Below are positions 9,150-20,836 of a stretch of DNA of 64,000 bases, one piece after another. The notes below the pieces were generated by a model. The model had not been told where the DNA came from and did no database searches. It worked only from the letters and a program-made list of their open reading frames with translations. The stretch covers positions 60,932,545-60,996,544 of the forward strand of contig CM048844.1 in the NCBI GenBank assembly GCA_026545765.1. Reading direction: 5' to 3'. The translations under genes and the position numbers were made by a program. The first letter of the stretch is position 1. Every line of letters begins with the position of its first letter. The DNA comes from Plantago major (taxonomy: Eukaryota > Streptophyta > Magnoliopsida > Lamiales > Plantaginaceae).

Positions 9150-11415
9150 GAAGGCTCAATGATGTGTTCTTCAGAAACCTTGTTGGTTTCTGGGTCCTTT
9201 TCTGGCATTTCTGCCTTATCTTCCTCTTTCTCAGTTGGAGCCTGTTAGAAACATTTACTTTAAGCACATGAACATATGACTGAAAAGTGTTATCTTAAGA
9301 ATCAATTATCACCTGTGGCACAGGCTCAGATTTCTTAAGAGGTGAGGTTTGGGTAACCTCCTTCTCAGTTTCTGAGGCAAGCTTCCCAGCTTCCTCTTGT
9401 TTCTGTGTTTCTAACTCAGCCTGTAACAAAGAAATTTTATAAGTAACAAGATATATATAAGCATAAAGTTTCACAAGATGAGAGTTAAACCATTCAGCTA
9501 CCTGATCCATGTCAGGCTGATTGGTCTCTGAAACTCGTGACCCTTCTATACTTTGGTCTTCTTGTTCCAGTAACACTTCTTTGTTTGAAGTTTCAGGTAC
9601 TTCACACCTTTCCTGAGTGTGCAACTCAGTTGCCTCCCCTGGTTGATCATTCTGAGTAGATGTCTCAGTTTGATCCCTCTCATTGAGTTGGGGAACCTGC
9701 TCTTTTGCAGGATTTTCTTCAGCATACTGCATTGCTGGTAATTCAAAATGGAGTTTATTTACCATTTCATCAACCACTTGTGGCTGTTGTGGTTGTGGTT
9801 GTTGTGGTTGTCTGGAAGCAGAAGATTGGTCAGTAGAGTGTTCTTCCAGATTTTTAGATGTGGCGTTTCCATCAGCATCTGCCAGCACTAAAATACCACT
9901 CATCAGGGCTTTTTGAAGTTGTGCGTAAGAAACGTTCCCTGATGATGTGTTTGCACCAACCTTTGCTATAGGTGCTTGTTCAAGAACTTTGAGGTGTAGG
10001 TTTTTCTTCTGAAACCTTTTCACCAGTTACTATTTCAGTAACCTTAGCCCTTTTTGTTCTTTCTAGGACTTGAGAGATGACTAGCTTCTCATCTTCATCG
10101 TCAGAGCTCTCATCAGCATTAGGAACTGATTGGTCCATTACTCCTGCAGTTTCTGCAGATAGGGCTTGGTGTTTTTCACCACTTTTGGCAGCATTTATGA
10201 GATCATCAGCAAGGCTTTCTGTAATAGTCTTCACATTTCTGAAAGCACTTTCTCTTGCTGAGTCTACTTGTTCAGTAGTTGATAACTCTTTTGCAGCATT
10301 GATGAGTTCATCTGCCTTTATCAGTTCATCGGCAAGGCCTGCAGATATCTGAGAATCGACAACCTCAATGGGTATGTCTTCTGATTTGCCAGCAGACTTC
10401 TTTCTTAAAGTTCTGGGCTTCTTGGTCGCAAGCTTTTCTTCAGATACCTTTTCAGACTTTCGCTTCTTAGAACCTTTCTGAGACCCAGTAACCTTTTTCA
10501 ACAAGTTTGTATACTCATATTTGTAGAGTAGGTTACTGTTGGCTATTTCAGCTGTCTCTCTGAGCTCAATGCCAAGCTTCTCCAGCAAGTAGCATATCTT
10601 CAGACCATAGCCTACTGTGGCCTTTGGATCAGCTAGTCCTTTGGCGATTTTAGGCTCGAATCCTTGAATCTTCTTCACAAACTTCATGAAGGCGTACTTT
10701 CCCCAGTTAAAAGGGTTTTCCAGCCGTTTTTCTTGTTGATTCAGCAAGAACATCATGATCCATCGTTCTTGGCTTATCTGGTCAGCACCTCCTTGTAGAC
10801 CATCAAAGCATCTGTGAAGAATGCAAGCCAATACATCCCAGTGAACCATCAGATGTCTGGTTCGGATGTCAGCAAGTTTGAATTCAGTGGGTGTATCTGA
10901 TTTTTCATGATCACACACGTCACTGTACAGTTCTTTAACACCTTCAAGGAGATCATCGTCCTTGGTGTTTATTTCAAAATCCTTTCCAAGATTTTAAAAC
11001 TCAAACAACTTACAGAAAGTTGTTAAGTCCAGAAGGATTTCCTTTCCTTGGACTGAGGTTTTGACAGACACTATTGCAGTGCCTTCAGAAACACAAGAAA
11101 TTATCCTGGAGTTGTTGTAGAATTCCAACACATCGAGTGATGAAATTCCACTTGGGCGAGCAGATAGAAATCCCTTGATTTGTGCCTTTTCAAGCATGTC
11201 AAGAATCAGCTTTCTGTCGGTTTGGTTTTCAATTGCAGCCGTGAGGTATTCCTCAACCATGGCACCACCCCGAATCATTCTGTGATTTGAAGTCCAATGG
11301 TCAGGATTAAAATCTCCTACCAGTCGGTTATTCACAATAACCAACTTGGTGCATGCTTTTCAGCAGTACCAGTGGAGGATTGAGATTTCAGTGTGGAAGA
11401 ATTCTTTGGGGCCAT
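6882..11415 (-). pseudogene. X1 accessory gene of Copia I, with introns
   Basis: ATG at 11415 (MAPKNSS). The N-terminal part to about 10500 has the pattern DVLEFYN, V-QGKEILLDL-TFCKLF, DQIS-ERW, and PFNWGKYAFMKF, resembling the 'putative plant transposon / envelope-like' proteins that follow pol in SIRE elements. Then come short acidic exons. By splice signals: exon 1 ends 9502; exon 2 9420-9313 (36 codons); exon 3 from 9241; exon 4 8905-8756 (50 codons); exon 5 8670-8554 (39 codons); exon 6 from 8475. The C-terminal 285 codons (7739-6882) are open and rich in coiled-coil-like heptads. Damage: a shift after codon 20, a shift near 10990, TAG near 8180 and a shift near 7780. Exon lengths 4 and 5 equal those of Copia II. 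Confidence 0.75.
8983..9147. repeat. Long AT microsatellites inside X1
   Basis: Two AT tracts (8983-9038, 56 bp, and about 9067-9147) are separated by about 28 bp of non-repeat sequence. They lie where the end of exon 3 and its donor site should be. Copia II has ordinary sequence at its exon borders, so the tract is an expansion in this copy. Confidence 0.95.
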
Positions 11416-12198
11416 CTCTTTATATAGTGTAGGAATTTTGGTGTTTGAAAGAGATTTGATTCAGTAATTCTTTGCAGAAAAACTTAATCTTGATTTGCAG
11501 AGATTGTAGAAGGTTTGCAGAGAATCAAGAGAAGGTTTTGCTATTTTTGTGCAAGTCGGAATTTTGGATTAGGCGAAAGTGATTTCTTTTGCCAAAATCC
11601 TATATATATAGCAATAGAATCTCAACAGACAAATACATACAAATTGATTTTGTGTGTACGTATCTGTGATTTGCAAGCAGGCATGAGCAAAAGCTAGTTC
11701 GGCATTAAATGCGAAGTGGGCTTTGTCAGAATTTTTACAGCCCACTATTTATTGTGAATTAATTTCCACCGTATAGATCAATCGCTTAATTTCATCAAGG
11801 GTCACCATTGCTTCTTCAGCAATGATCACAATCAACAAGTGTAATTGTGCCCATTTAATGAATTTTGGCTAATAGCTATCTGAATCACGTTTTTGTATGA
11901 CCAAGAACACTGTTTGCATCTGAATCTGTCTTATACTTAGGATTTTTCCAAGTTTTTCATCAAGATAGAAATAATGCGAATTTCAAGAGAGTAGTTATTG
12001 CAGAGATAGTTGTACTATTCTTTTGTGTTCCCGTTTATAGAGTGATTCAGATATCCGAGTTCCGTCTCGAGATATTGTCGTCTTTTGCTCTTTAGCCTTT
12101 TTGACTTCTGGATACCCGTTCCAGATACCTCTTCTCTGGATGCCCGTTCCAGATACCTCTTCTCTGGATGCCCGTTCCAGATACCTGAACTTTTTTTT
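11416..12198 (-). other. Spacer between pol and X1 in Copia I
   Basis: No gene is seen. Directly before the X1 ATG is TATATAAA (11419-11426, minus strand), also present in Copia II. A 28-bp unit is repeated three times at 12108-12191. The rest is AT-rich with no frame that matches the 0.9-kb Copia II spacer at the protein level. Confidence 0.6.
12108..12191. repeat. 28-bp tandem repeat, three copies
   Basis: Three head-to-tail units of CTGGATRCCCGTTCCAGATACCTC type follow each other just after the pol stop. Each unit holds a short inverted pair (CTGGA...TCCAG). Copia II lacks it. Confidence 0.85.
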
Positions 12199-12734
12199 TT
12201 AGTTCATTGGTAGTTCCATTAGTCCAAGACTATGTCTTAAGGCTAAGAATCTACTTTCTTGTAGTGGCTTAGTGAAGATATCTGCAAGTTGGTCTTCAGT
12301 GCCAATCTTGAGTATCTCTATATTGCCTTTTTCAACATGGTCTCTGATGAAGTGATGTCTAACATCAATATGCTTTGTTCTGGCATGAAATTTAGGATTC
12401 TGTGTAATCGCAATAGCACTTGTGTTGTCACAGAAAATGGGAGTTTTATTTTCATCGAGTCCATAGTCTATAAGTTTTTGTTGTATCCACAAAATTTGTG
12501 TTGCACAACAACCAGCAGCAATATATTCAGCCTCTGTGGTAGAAGTTGCAATTGAGTTTTGCTTCTTGCTAAACCACGAGATAAGTCTAGTACCCGAAAC
12601 CCAAGTTCACGAGGTGCTTTTCCTATCAGCGATGATCAAAGGCATAATCGGTCTGAGTACCCACTAAACTCAATCCGCTTTCTTTAGGATACCACAATCC
12701 TACATCTCGTACCTTTTACATACCTTAATATTTT
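12199..12734 (-). pseudogene. Copia I RNase H (broken)
   Basis: The 97-codon frame 12492-12199 holds the RNase H C-terminal part: IFCDNTSAIAI, KHIDVRHHFIRDHV and the typical end DQLADIFTKPL. The N-terminal catalytic Asp region (SDANYAGS in Copia II) is out of frame at about 12600-12730. In the family this domain degrades the RNA of the RNA/DNA hybrid. Confidence 0.85.
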
Positions 12735-14208
12735 CATAGCAATGTTGTAGTGTGTTTGCATCGGATTTGTGCGAAATCTAGCACACACTCAACGGCGTAT
12801 TGAATATCGTGTCTACTTGCAGTGAGGTAAAATCTTGAACCTATCAATTTCCTATACTTATGTTCTTCAACACTCTTATGCGATTCAAGATAGGTCATTT
12901 TGGTTCCAATGCTCATAGGTATCTTAGCATTCTTTTCAGAAGGCTTAAGATTGAATTTTGTGAGCATATCTTTTGCATACTTTGTTTGACTAATGAATAT
13001 TCTATCATTGAGTTGCTTGACTTGCAATCCTAGAAAATAATTCATTTCTCCCATCATGCTCATCTCAAACTTGCTTTTCATGAGATTTGCAAAGTCATTA
13101 CAAAGTTGCTTGTCCTTAGATCCAAATATGATGTCATCAACATATACTTGAACTAAGAGTAGTTTCCCATCATGGTTTAAGGTAAATAAAGTTTTATCAA
13201 CTTCACCTTTCTTGAAACCACTTTCCAGAAGGTATTTGGCCAAAGTGTCATACCATGCTCTTGGAGCTGTTTGATCCATCTGAGCTTTCTGTAGTTTATA
13301 GACCATTCTACTTTCTGAGGAAACTTCAAAGCCAGGTGGTTGCTCAACATAAACTTCTTCTGCAAGTTCACCGTTCAAGAATGCACTTTTGACATCCATC
13401 TGATAAACTTTAAAATCTTTATGAGCTGCAAAGGCTAGAAAGAGTCTTATTGCATCCAATCTGGCAACTGGTGCATATGACTCATCAAAATCTAAGCCTT
13501 GATGCAGGTAAATCCCTTGGCAACCAATCTTGCTTTGTTTCTGGTTATTTCACCAGATTTATTCATTTTGTTTCTGAAAACCCATTTAGTTCCAATTACA
13601 GATATTCCTTCCATGAATGGAACTAATTTCCAAACTTTGTTTCTCTCAAATTGATCCAGCTCTTCTTGCATTGCAGATATCCAGTCTTGGTCTCCTAATG
13701 CTTCTTCTATATTTTTGGGTTCAATATTTGAGATGAAACATCCAAAGAGAGAATTAGCATTTTCAGCTATTGCTCTCCTAGTCCTAACACCTTGATTAAT
13801 TGGTCCAATCACATCTTTTGCAGGATGATCCTTGATCCATCTCATCATAGGTTTAGTGCTAGTAGGATCAATATCCAAATGATTTGAATGAGAATCACTG
13901 GGATTTTGATTTGATACTTTTTCAGTATCTAAGACATTTTGCTCCTCAGAAAGGCAATTAATGTCTGACACTTGTTCAGCGTTTGAGCTATCTGAAACAT
14001 GTCTTTCAGAGAGATTGTTTCCAGAGATAGCTTCATGATGAACATCTTCAGTTTCCATTTCTGGAAGTTTCATAGGAAATTCTTCATCATGTTTGTGAGT
14101 CATCTTGTTGTTACTAGGCACTTCATGCTTTTCTACGTCAGTGTCATCCTCACTTTCCATAATGATGTTTCTCCTTTCTGAGGATTCTTCTTCAGGATCC
14201 CTTAACAT
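12734..14208 (-). pseudogene. Copia I reverse transcriptase (broken)
   Basis: Two frames make up the RT: 14208-13492 (acidic linker from IN, then [18 protein letters not shown] and [10 protein letters not shown]) and 13459-12734 (QMDVKSAFLNGEL, then the active site YVDD at 13133-13144). A shift separates them near 13490. The usual [11 protein letters not shown] box is altered to QMDQTAPRAW at about 13260-13290. The frame degrades after the TASRHDIQYAV block. The catalytic YVDD is intact, but the protein cannot be made whole. Confidence 0.9.
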
Positions 14209-15296
14209 TAGTTCTTTGAACCTTTCTGAGAGTTCAGCATTAGGAGGTGTTTTCTTGCTTCCTTCATAGAATACAACATGAACTGATTCTTCAATTTTCT
14301 TTGTTCTTTTGTTGTAAATTCTGTATGCTTTGCTATTCTGGAATAGCCAAGAAATACACTTTCATCTGCCTTTGGTTGAAATGTTCTCAGATAATCTTTT
14401 CCATTGTTTAGAACAAAACATCTACAACCAAATACTCTCAGATGTTTGATATTAGGGGGTCTACCAACCAAGATTTCATAAGGGGTCTTTTCATGGTCAG
14501 GCTGTGTTTACAGCTTCAACCCAATAAATTTCACTTATTTAAGTGTCAGCTAGCATCGTCCTTGCAGCTTCTTTAAGGGTTCTGTTTTTCCTTTCTGCAA
14601 TACCATTTCGTTGAGGTGTTCTTACAGAGGAAAGCTGGTGTTGTATACCTTTGCAGGTACAAAACTCCTTTATGTACTGGTTGACAAACTCAGTACCATG
14701 GTCTGTTCTGATTGCAGATACCTTGTCATTTTTCATGACTTCAAGCTTTTTCAGCAAGTTTGGTATCTCCACCCTGGCGTCAGATTTGTGTTTCAGAAAG
14801 ACAACCCAAGTGAATCTTGAGAAGTCATCTACAACAACCAGACTATACTTCTTTCCTGCATAACTAGTTACAGATGATTCAAAAAGATCCATATGTAGTA
14901 GTTGCAGTGGTCTAACACTAGAGTGTCTAGTTTTGGACTTGAGATTTTGATTGTTTCCCCATCGACATGCGATGCAGATATCATCCTTTACGAAAGACGC
15001 GTTTTGGGAAGGCCAACCACTAACTCTTTCTTGGCAAGTTTGTTCAGAGTTTTGAAGTTCAAGTGACTCATTCTTTTGTGCCATAACCAGTGCTCTTCTG
15101 TGTGACCAGATTGACTCACCATGAGACATTCTTCAGTTGTGGCAGATGCCCAATCGGCAACATAAAGACTGCCTTTCCGTCGAGCAACCAAGACTGTCTG
15201 CTTTGACTCATTGTCAATTAGTTTGCAGTATTTTGCTTTGAATTTTATAGTAAAACCTTTATGCAAACCGCTTATGCTAAATAGATTGTATTTCAA
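14208..15296 (-). pseudogene. Copia I integrase (broken)
   Basis: The H-H part of the zinc domain (HWLWHKRMSHLNF) is in frame 15296-14988. The C-C part (ICIAC) and the catalytic core follow in another frame, 15129-14539. D, D and E are visible in HMDLFES, IRTDHGTEF and NGIAERKNR. A stop after LADT (14539) and another shift separate the C-terminal part (14471-14208, VGRPPNIKHLRVFGCRCF). IN inserts the cDNA; this copy is dead. Confidence 0.9.
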
Positions 15297-15727
15297 ATCC
15301 TTAACATGTAATACGTGATTGTTAATGTTCCCAATTTAACGCCAAATCGAGAGAGGATTTAATTCTCCTCCAAAGAATCGATATCCGGTCCGTGTTGCAA
15401 GCTTTGTAATCGACAGATTTGCTTTATCTCTGTCATGTGCTTTCCGCATCCACTATCAAATGACCATTGTGCTTTAGTCCGAAGCATTCGCATATAAGGA
15501 AACAGAGATTAGGTTCTCATTTTACGATTGGAACCATCATGACTAAACAATCTTCAAGAGGGAATCCATTTTGAATGAATTTCCTTGGAACATTCTTTTC
15601 TCCGATAGGAACATAAGGAGGAATTACGATTGAATGATTATCATTATTAAGAATTATTTTCTTCCTTGGTGTTCCTAGGTGCTCCATTGGTGCTTTCAGA
15701 TACTGTCGAGATTCTTGAGTTTGCTTT
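15297..15727 (-). pseudogene. Copia I protease region (decayed)
   Basis: No long frame remains. On the minus strand near 15455-15480 the catalytic motif WSFDSGCGKHMT can be read, then the frame is lost by a one-base deletion before the expected GDK. The matching region of Copia II (25990-26220) is also decayed. Confidence 0.7.
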
Positions 15728-17981
15728 TCAAGAACTTAGCTTTCCTTGATTTCTTCTAGCCCTGGCATTCAGATTTTCAGTGGCTTGATTCAACTTCCAC
15801 TCCTGATAATTGCTTTGAGCAATTCTAGCCTTTAGCCATCGTTCTTGCTCTTGTTTGTATTCATGAGCAAGTTGTTTCCCGATGCCATTGTAGCCAATAC
15901 CGTTTCGAGCACTTGAAGCTATCTGAGATCTTTTCTCAGCAGCTTTGCTAGTCTCTGGTTGATCCAATTTCTTTCCAGAAAAATTGACATGAGAGAAATT
16001 GCCAGCTCCTGCAATTCTACCCTTTTGAGAGACATAGCACTGTGGGTGTTTACACTTTTCAGTGTTGTGTTTCTTTTCAGAGACGTGCCCATCAGTTTTA
16101 TTTTTGACTTGTTTTTCCCACAAAGGTTTAGTCGCAACTGCTTATCCTTTGTCAACAATCTTCGTCTTCTGACCGATACTATAGATTGCATGGGATCCAT
16201 CTTGCTGAGTGCTTACAAATGTTCTTCTTTCCTCACTCTTATTCAGAGTGATAGAAGTGTCTGTGTATTCAGCCCAAGTCCTTTCTTTTCTGAAGGATCT
16301 CTTAAGTAAGATTGTACTTCAGTAAGAGTGTCACTAGCTTTGGCATAAGATTGAAAAGATAATTCTTTCTTTTTGAGTTCCTTGTTCTCAGAAAGAAGAT
16401 CTTCATATTTCTTTCGTAATTCAGCCATTGCTTCTTTATGTGACTTTTCAGTCTCAGATATCTGAGCTTTGAGAAATGCATTTTCAGCATCCTTTTTCTC
16501 AGATATCTTAACTAATTGAGAATTTTCCATTGCAAGAGAATTCTTTTCTTCTTCAAGATTTTCGGCTCTAGCTCGAATCATTAGAAATTCTCTTTCATAG
16601 ATGTCAAGATCTTTCCTGAGATTTTCTAGATCTTTTATTTCTTCTTCATCACTTTCATAAGTATAACAAGAAGTATGTGTTACCTCATCAGCCACAAGAT
16701 AGATTTCTATGTTAGAGATGTTTGGACCATCAATCTCAGCAACTCCACACATTTCATTCTTCTTGAGGCCGAAGTCGATTGTATCATGTGTAACTCCACA
16801 TAATTCTGGTGACGGTAAGATTGAGTCATCTGAATTGTCATCTTCAGAATCTGTCTCATAGTCTAGAGCATCCAGTTGAGTTTGGATTTTCTTTCTTTCT
16901 TCAGTTAATAAAGCTTTCTGGCTTCTTCTGAAGATTCTTCTATCTTTCTTGTCACCTGTCCTTAGTTTGTTGAAGTGACCAGGTTTCTGACAATAGAAGC
17001 AGATATCGTTTCCAATTTCTACTTCCTCAGTACATGATGCTTTCTGAGCTGGCTTGTTCAGCGAGCTTTGCATATTTTTGTACTGGTGATAGTTTGAGCC
17101 TAGATGCTTTTTCAGCTTCTCTTTGGCTTTTCTTCTCTCAATTTCTCGACTGACATATTTGCTCATTTGCTTTGCAGCAAGAGCATCCTCAGTCTCTTCC
17201 TTGCTTTTCTTCTTTTCAGAAGTTCCTTGAGCAACTAGAGCAATATTCTGCAACTTTTCAGTTGTTTGTTATCTTTGTGTTGTCTCATAATCAACCGTAG
17301 CAAGATGTGAGAAGAGTTCCACTGGAGTGATATTTGGCATACCTTGATTAAAATAAAAGAATTTAGTATGCTCCCAGTTGTGGTTAAGACTTCTGACAAT
17401 AGTCATAATCTTTTCTGACTGAGAGTATCTGTTGCTTTCCCCAAGTGCTGCCATATCACTCATGAGAGTGGTAAATCTGAAATCAAGTTCTTCCAGAGTT
17501 TCAGTGGGTCCTTGTTTGAAATTTTGAAATTTCAACTTGAGAACTTCGAACTTGTTTTCTTTGGATTTCGCCCGCATGATTTCTTCAATCAGTTGCCAGG
17601 AAATTTTCGCCGTTTTAGCACCCCACAGTTTACACTGTATGTGCTCAGGTGTAGATCTGATGATGATATTACGAGCTTGACCATCCACACGATTTCTCTT
17701 GGCATCTTCCGATGTCTAGAGTTCTTTGGGCTTTGGTTCGTAAATAACTTGACTAGTAGATCTCCCACTTGTTGACACATCAGTTTGTGAAGATCCTTCG
17801 CTTTGATCTCTGTCTCTACCATTAGAAACCTCCATGACTTGTTTAAGTTATTGAATGACTATTGGGCCAATTTTATTACTTCGATCATTTCGTCACTTAT
17901 GGCTTCAAGGTGGAGCATCATGTTATTTTTCCATTTCTCGTAGTTCTCTGGTTTGAGAATGGGTGCATCACTCAGAGACAT
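15728..17981 (-). pseudogene. Copia I gag (broken)
   Basis: Start ATG at 17981 (MSLSDAP, same as Copia II). Usable frames are 17688-17269, 17253-16243 and 16123-15728, separated by stops and shifts. The first part is the UBN2-like gag domain (STPEHIQCKLWGAK, LDFRFTTLMSDMA, FSHLATVDYE). The zinc knuckle reads CFYCQKPGHF and then jumps to NKL: compared with Copia II, codons for the last Cys are deleted, so the C-C-H-C finger is incomplete. A long acidic and coiled-coil-like C-terminal part follows, as usual for SIRE gag. Confidence 0.9.
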
Positions 17982-18084
17982 TCCTGCACACTTAACACAC
18001 AAATTAAATAGTCCTCGTAAATGGACAAAGTTCCTTCACCTATCTGGGGATCTAGGTTCAGTGTAGAAGGCTTGTGAACCTCCT

Positions 18085-18096
18085 GCTCTGATACCA
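18085..18096 (-). promoter_or_regulatory. Primer-binding site of Copia I (initiator Met tRNA)
   Basis: TGGTATCAGAGC on the minus strand lies two bases after the 5' LTR end. It is the standard complement of the 3' end of plant initiator tRNA-Met and fixes the LTR border at 18099. Confidence 0.95.
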
Positions 18097-18098
18097 CT

Positions 18099-19740
18099 TG
18101 TTGGTCCAGATAACGGCAAAGTAAAAGACTAGAGGGGGGGGGGGGGTGAATAGTCTTTTGAATCTTTTGTCGATAAAAACTATTTCTCAGATATCTGTGT
18201 AGATATCTGATACTTAGATTCAGAGCGCGGAAGACTTAAGATAGATAAGTGCAGAAACAGTTAAACTGTGTGTGTGTGTGATGGTGAAAAGTAAGTACAG
18301 AGAAGTAAATAACACATCAAGTATAGTGGTATCTGGAGGTGGCGTAATCCTCCAACTAATCCACTTTGGTCTTCCAAAGACCTAGAATTCACTAGAATAG
18401 ATAATTGAGGTCACCTTACAAAGATCCTATTCTAAGATTCCTTAAACAAATGGTTCCCAACCAAATGTTCCCCCTGAGTTGTTCCCCGTCTTTCACAGCC
18501 AAGTACTTCCTGTACTCAGAAACCTTTTTGAGCTATTCTCTAGCTTCCCAAGCTAAGTACTTCCTGTGCTTAATAACCTTGGAGTTATTCCTTAGTTTCT
18601 CAAACTAAGTACTTCCTGTACTCCACGCCAGTGATGGTGTTGGTTTTGGTTTGAGTTGTCAGATGAGCTTCTTTAATAACTTTTCAGTTAATCAGATAGC
18701 TCTGTGAATCAAGTATACTTAATACACTTTTCAATGTATGGAATCTTGTTCTTTTTACTGACCCAAGTCTTAGATAAATGTTCAAGAGAATGAATCTCAG
18801 ATACTTGATCTTTCAATTCAACTCTTTCACAGATAGTAGTGCTTGTTTAGGATCAGGACACTTAGAACTTTAGTGCTACTTAAGATCAGGAGCTTTGGTC
18901 GCAACAGAAAGCTTTGAGGATAAGTAGTTTGCTTGAGAGAATATTTTGTTCAGCGTGTTTATGGAGTTCAAGGTGTCTTCTCAAGTAGTCTAAGTATTGA
19001 TATTTATAGATGAATCTGAATGCCGTTGAATAGTATCCGTTAGGCTCAAATTCAAACTATTGATATCTGTGTATAGTATCTAAATGAGTTTGTCTTCTTC
19101 TTCAGAAGTTACCGTTGCTTTTATTCAGACATCTCTGTCCGTGCATTAAATGCATTATCTTGTACTTTTGTCCTCAGAGTGCCGATGAACTATGTTCAGT
19201 ATCAGAGACTAGTATTATCTGATTCTTTGCACGTCCTTATCTTTAATCTCAGATACCACTTTATTGAAACAACTTTGTTGCAATATATTTCTTTTTCAGA
19301 AATGTGGTTAAGGCTCAAGGTATCTGAGAGTAGATATCTGTGGGCACTTTCCTGGTTTTCAGAAAACCTTCTAGTTCTCAGATATCTCTTGTGACACAGC
19401 TTGTTTAAAACTATTCGTGTCTTCAAGATATCTGACCAAGGTATCTGCAAAACTATTTCAGTAATCTTGTGCAGTTTCTTCAAATCTTCAATGTCGTTGA
19501 ACTTGTTCTGCTTGGATGTCTTCTTCTTGGTCTTCTCTTCATAAAATGAAAATTACATTTTGAAACCTAACATCCTATACAAGATTAGCTAGACTATCAT
19601 ACTTAGTGGGTTTCCTCTTTTACAATGTTCAAGTGAACCAAGAGTACTAATTACCTTTCTGAGACTAAGATAAGTCATCATGTTGCTGATCAAAATCTAA
19701 ACCGATATTTATAACAAAATATCTAACAAATTTCCTAACA
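18099..19740 (-). repeat. Copia I 5' LTR
   Basis: 1642 bp, sense strand from 19740 to 18099. TATAAATA at 19001-19008. The leader hairpin array spans about 18470-18620 and the poly-C hairpin loop is a run of 13. Sequence is close to the 3' LTR with scattered differences, so the insertion is neither brand new nor very old. Confidence 0.93.
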
Positions 19741-19745
19741 TACTC

Positions 19746-20026
19746 TGTATAATAGTCGGGAAGGTAAGAGTCTGAGAATAAGACTTGACTTACTTTGCAT
19801 TATGAGAATATGTCCATATTTATAGGTTTCCCTTGAGAAAGGGAGGACTCACAAGATCGCGCCAAGTGTTAGGCTTAGACCATGCCAACAATGCTCTATT
19901 GGGCCCATGGCCCAATGTATTGATAGGCCTATGGCCCAATAGGTTGGTTCGGTTAGGACGTCACGCTTAGGACTGTAGTCCGTGACAGAGCGGTTTGGAC
20001 ATCTTGGACATATTTCTATCTCAACA
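19746..20026 (-). mobile_element. Gypsy LTR C1, proximal part
   Basis: The sense start TGTTGAGATAGAAATATGTCC is at 20026. A TATAAATA box lies at 19817-19824. The sequence parallels LTR C2 and continues at 3359 once Copia I and its TACTC duplication are removed. It lies 7 bp from LTR C2. Confidence 0.85.
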
Positions 20027-20033
20027 TAAAAAA

Positions 20034-20658
20034 TGTTGAGGGTAAAATCCCCCGAACACTTTGATAAATTTCCCTTGTTCTCCTTCTCCCAGAGTATCTA
20101 GACCACCTTTGAGTAAGAACCACCTTGCTTGTAAGAACCAAAGAGTAAGAGCCCGTAAGAACCGTCGTACTGGCATGAGGCGATGCGTAAGGACCTGCAC
20201 AAATAACTTGGAGGGGGGGGGGTTTGGACCGTAGACCCAGTTGGCTAAGTGTCAAACCGGTCCGAGACTTTACTAAAGAGAGACTGAAGATCTACTCTGT
20301 ATAATAGTCGGGAAGGTAAGAGTCTGAGAAGAAGACTTGACTTACTTTGCATTATGAGGATATGTCCATATTTATAGGTTTCCCTTGAGAAAGGGAGAAC
20401 TCACAAGATCACGCCAAGTGTAAGACTTAGACCGTGCCAACAATGCTCTATTGGGCCCATGGGCCAATGTCTTGATAGGCCTATGGCCCAATAGGTTGGT
20501 TCGGTTAGGACGTCCCGCTTAGGACTGTAGTCCGTGACAGAGCGGTTAGCACGTCCTGCTTAGGACAGTAGTCTGATAGAGTGGTTAGGACGTCCCGCTT
20601 AGGACTGTAGTCCGTGACAGAGCGGTTAGGACGTCTTGGACATATTTCTGTATCAACA
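20034..20658 (-). repeat. Gypsy LTR C2 (625 bp), 3' LTR of gypsy B as found
   Basis: The sense start TGTTGATACAG (20658) is preceded by a purine tract GGAAACTAGGGGGACA, as expected for a 3' LTR. The end GATTTTACCCTCAACA is at 20034. TATAAATA at 20369-20376. A CTTAC-repeat block lies near the end. It is clearly shorter than, and different from, the 906-bp 5' LTR of gypsy B. Confidence 0.85.
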
Positions 20659-20836
20659 TATGTCCCCCTAGTTTCCAAGTATCTTTGTAGAAGATAGTTG
20701 TGGAACAATAGTGTCCGGGGAGCTTAGAATGCCTTTGGCGCCTTGGACATATTTCTGTATCAACATATGTCCCCCTAGTTTCCAAGTATCTTTGTAGAAG
20801 ATACTTGTGGAACTATAGTGTCCGGGGAGCTTCTTT
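20635..20836 (-). repeat. 106-bp tandem duplication spanning the LTR/PPT border
   Basis: About 95 bp covering the LTR start, the purine tract and adjoining internal sequence (20635-20728) recurs at 20741-20836. The second LTR start is only about 25 bp long before it joins unrelated sequence. This gives two PPT-plus-LTR-start junctions in a row. Confidence 0.8.

Larger units (their letters stand above)
3365..19740 (-). mobile_element. Copia I: 16.4-kb SIRE-like Ty1/copia element
   Basis: The complete element is bounded by two 1.64-kb LTRs with TGTT...AACA ends and a perfect TACTC duplication (3360-3364 and 19741-19745). Read on the minus strand the order is 5' LTR, PBS to initiator Met tRNA, gag, protease, integrase, RT, RNase H, a 0.8-kb spacer, accessory genes X1 and X2, PPT, 3' LTR. 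IN before RT marks copia. The large size and the genes after pol fit the SIRE/Maximus lineage with its envelope-like region. All frames are interrupted, so it is not autonomous. It sits inside gypsy LTR C1. Confidence 0.95.

Noticed and set aside
9052..9267. Open frames with long Ile-Tyr repeats on the minus strand
   Set aside because: They are translations of the AT microsatellite, not a protein.
9770..9830. Gln/Pro-rich peptide run in X1 (or Cys/Gly-rich on the other strand)
   Set aside because: A short CAA/CCA repeat within X1 exon 1; not a separate gene or a metallothionein.
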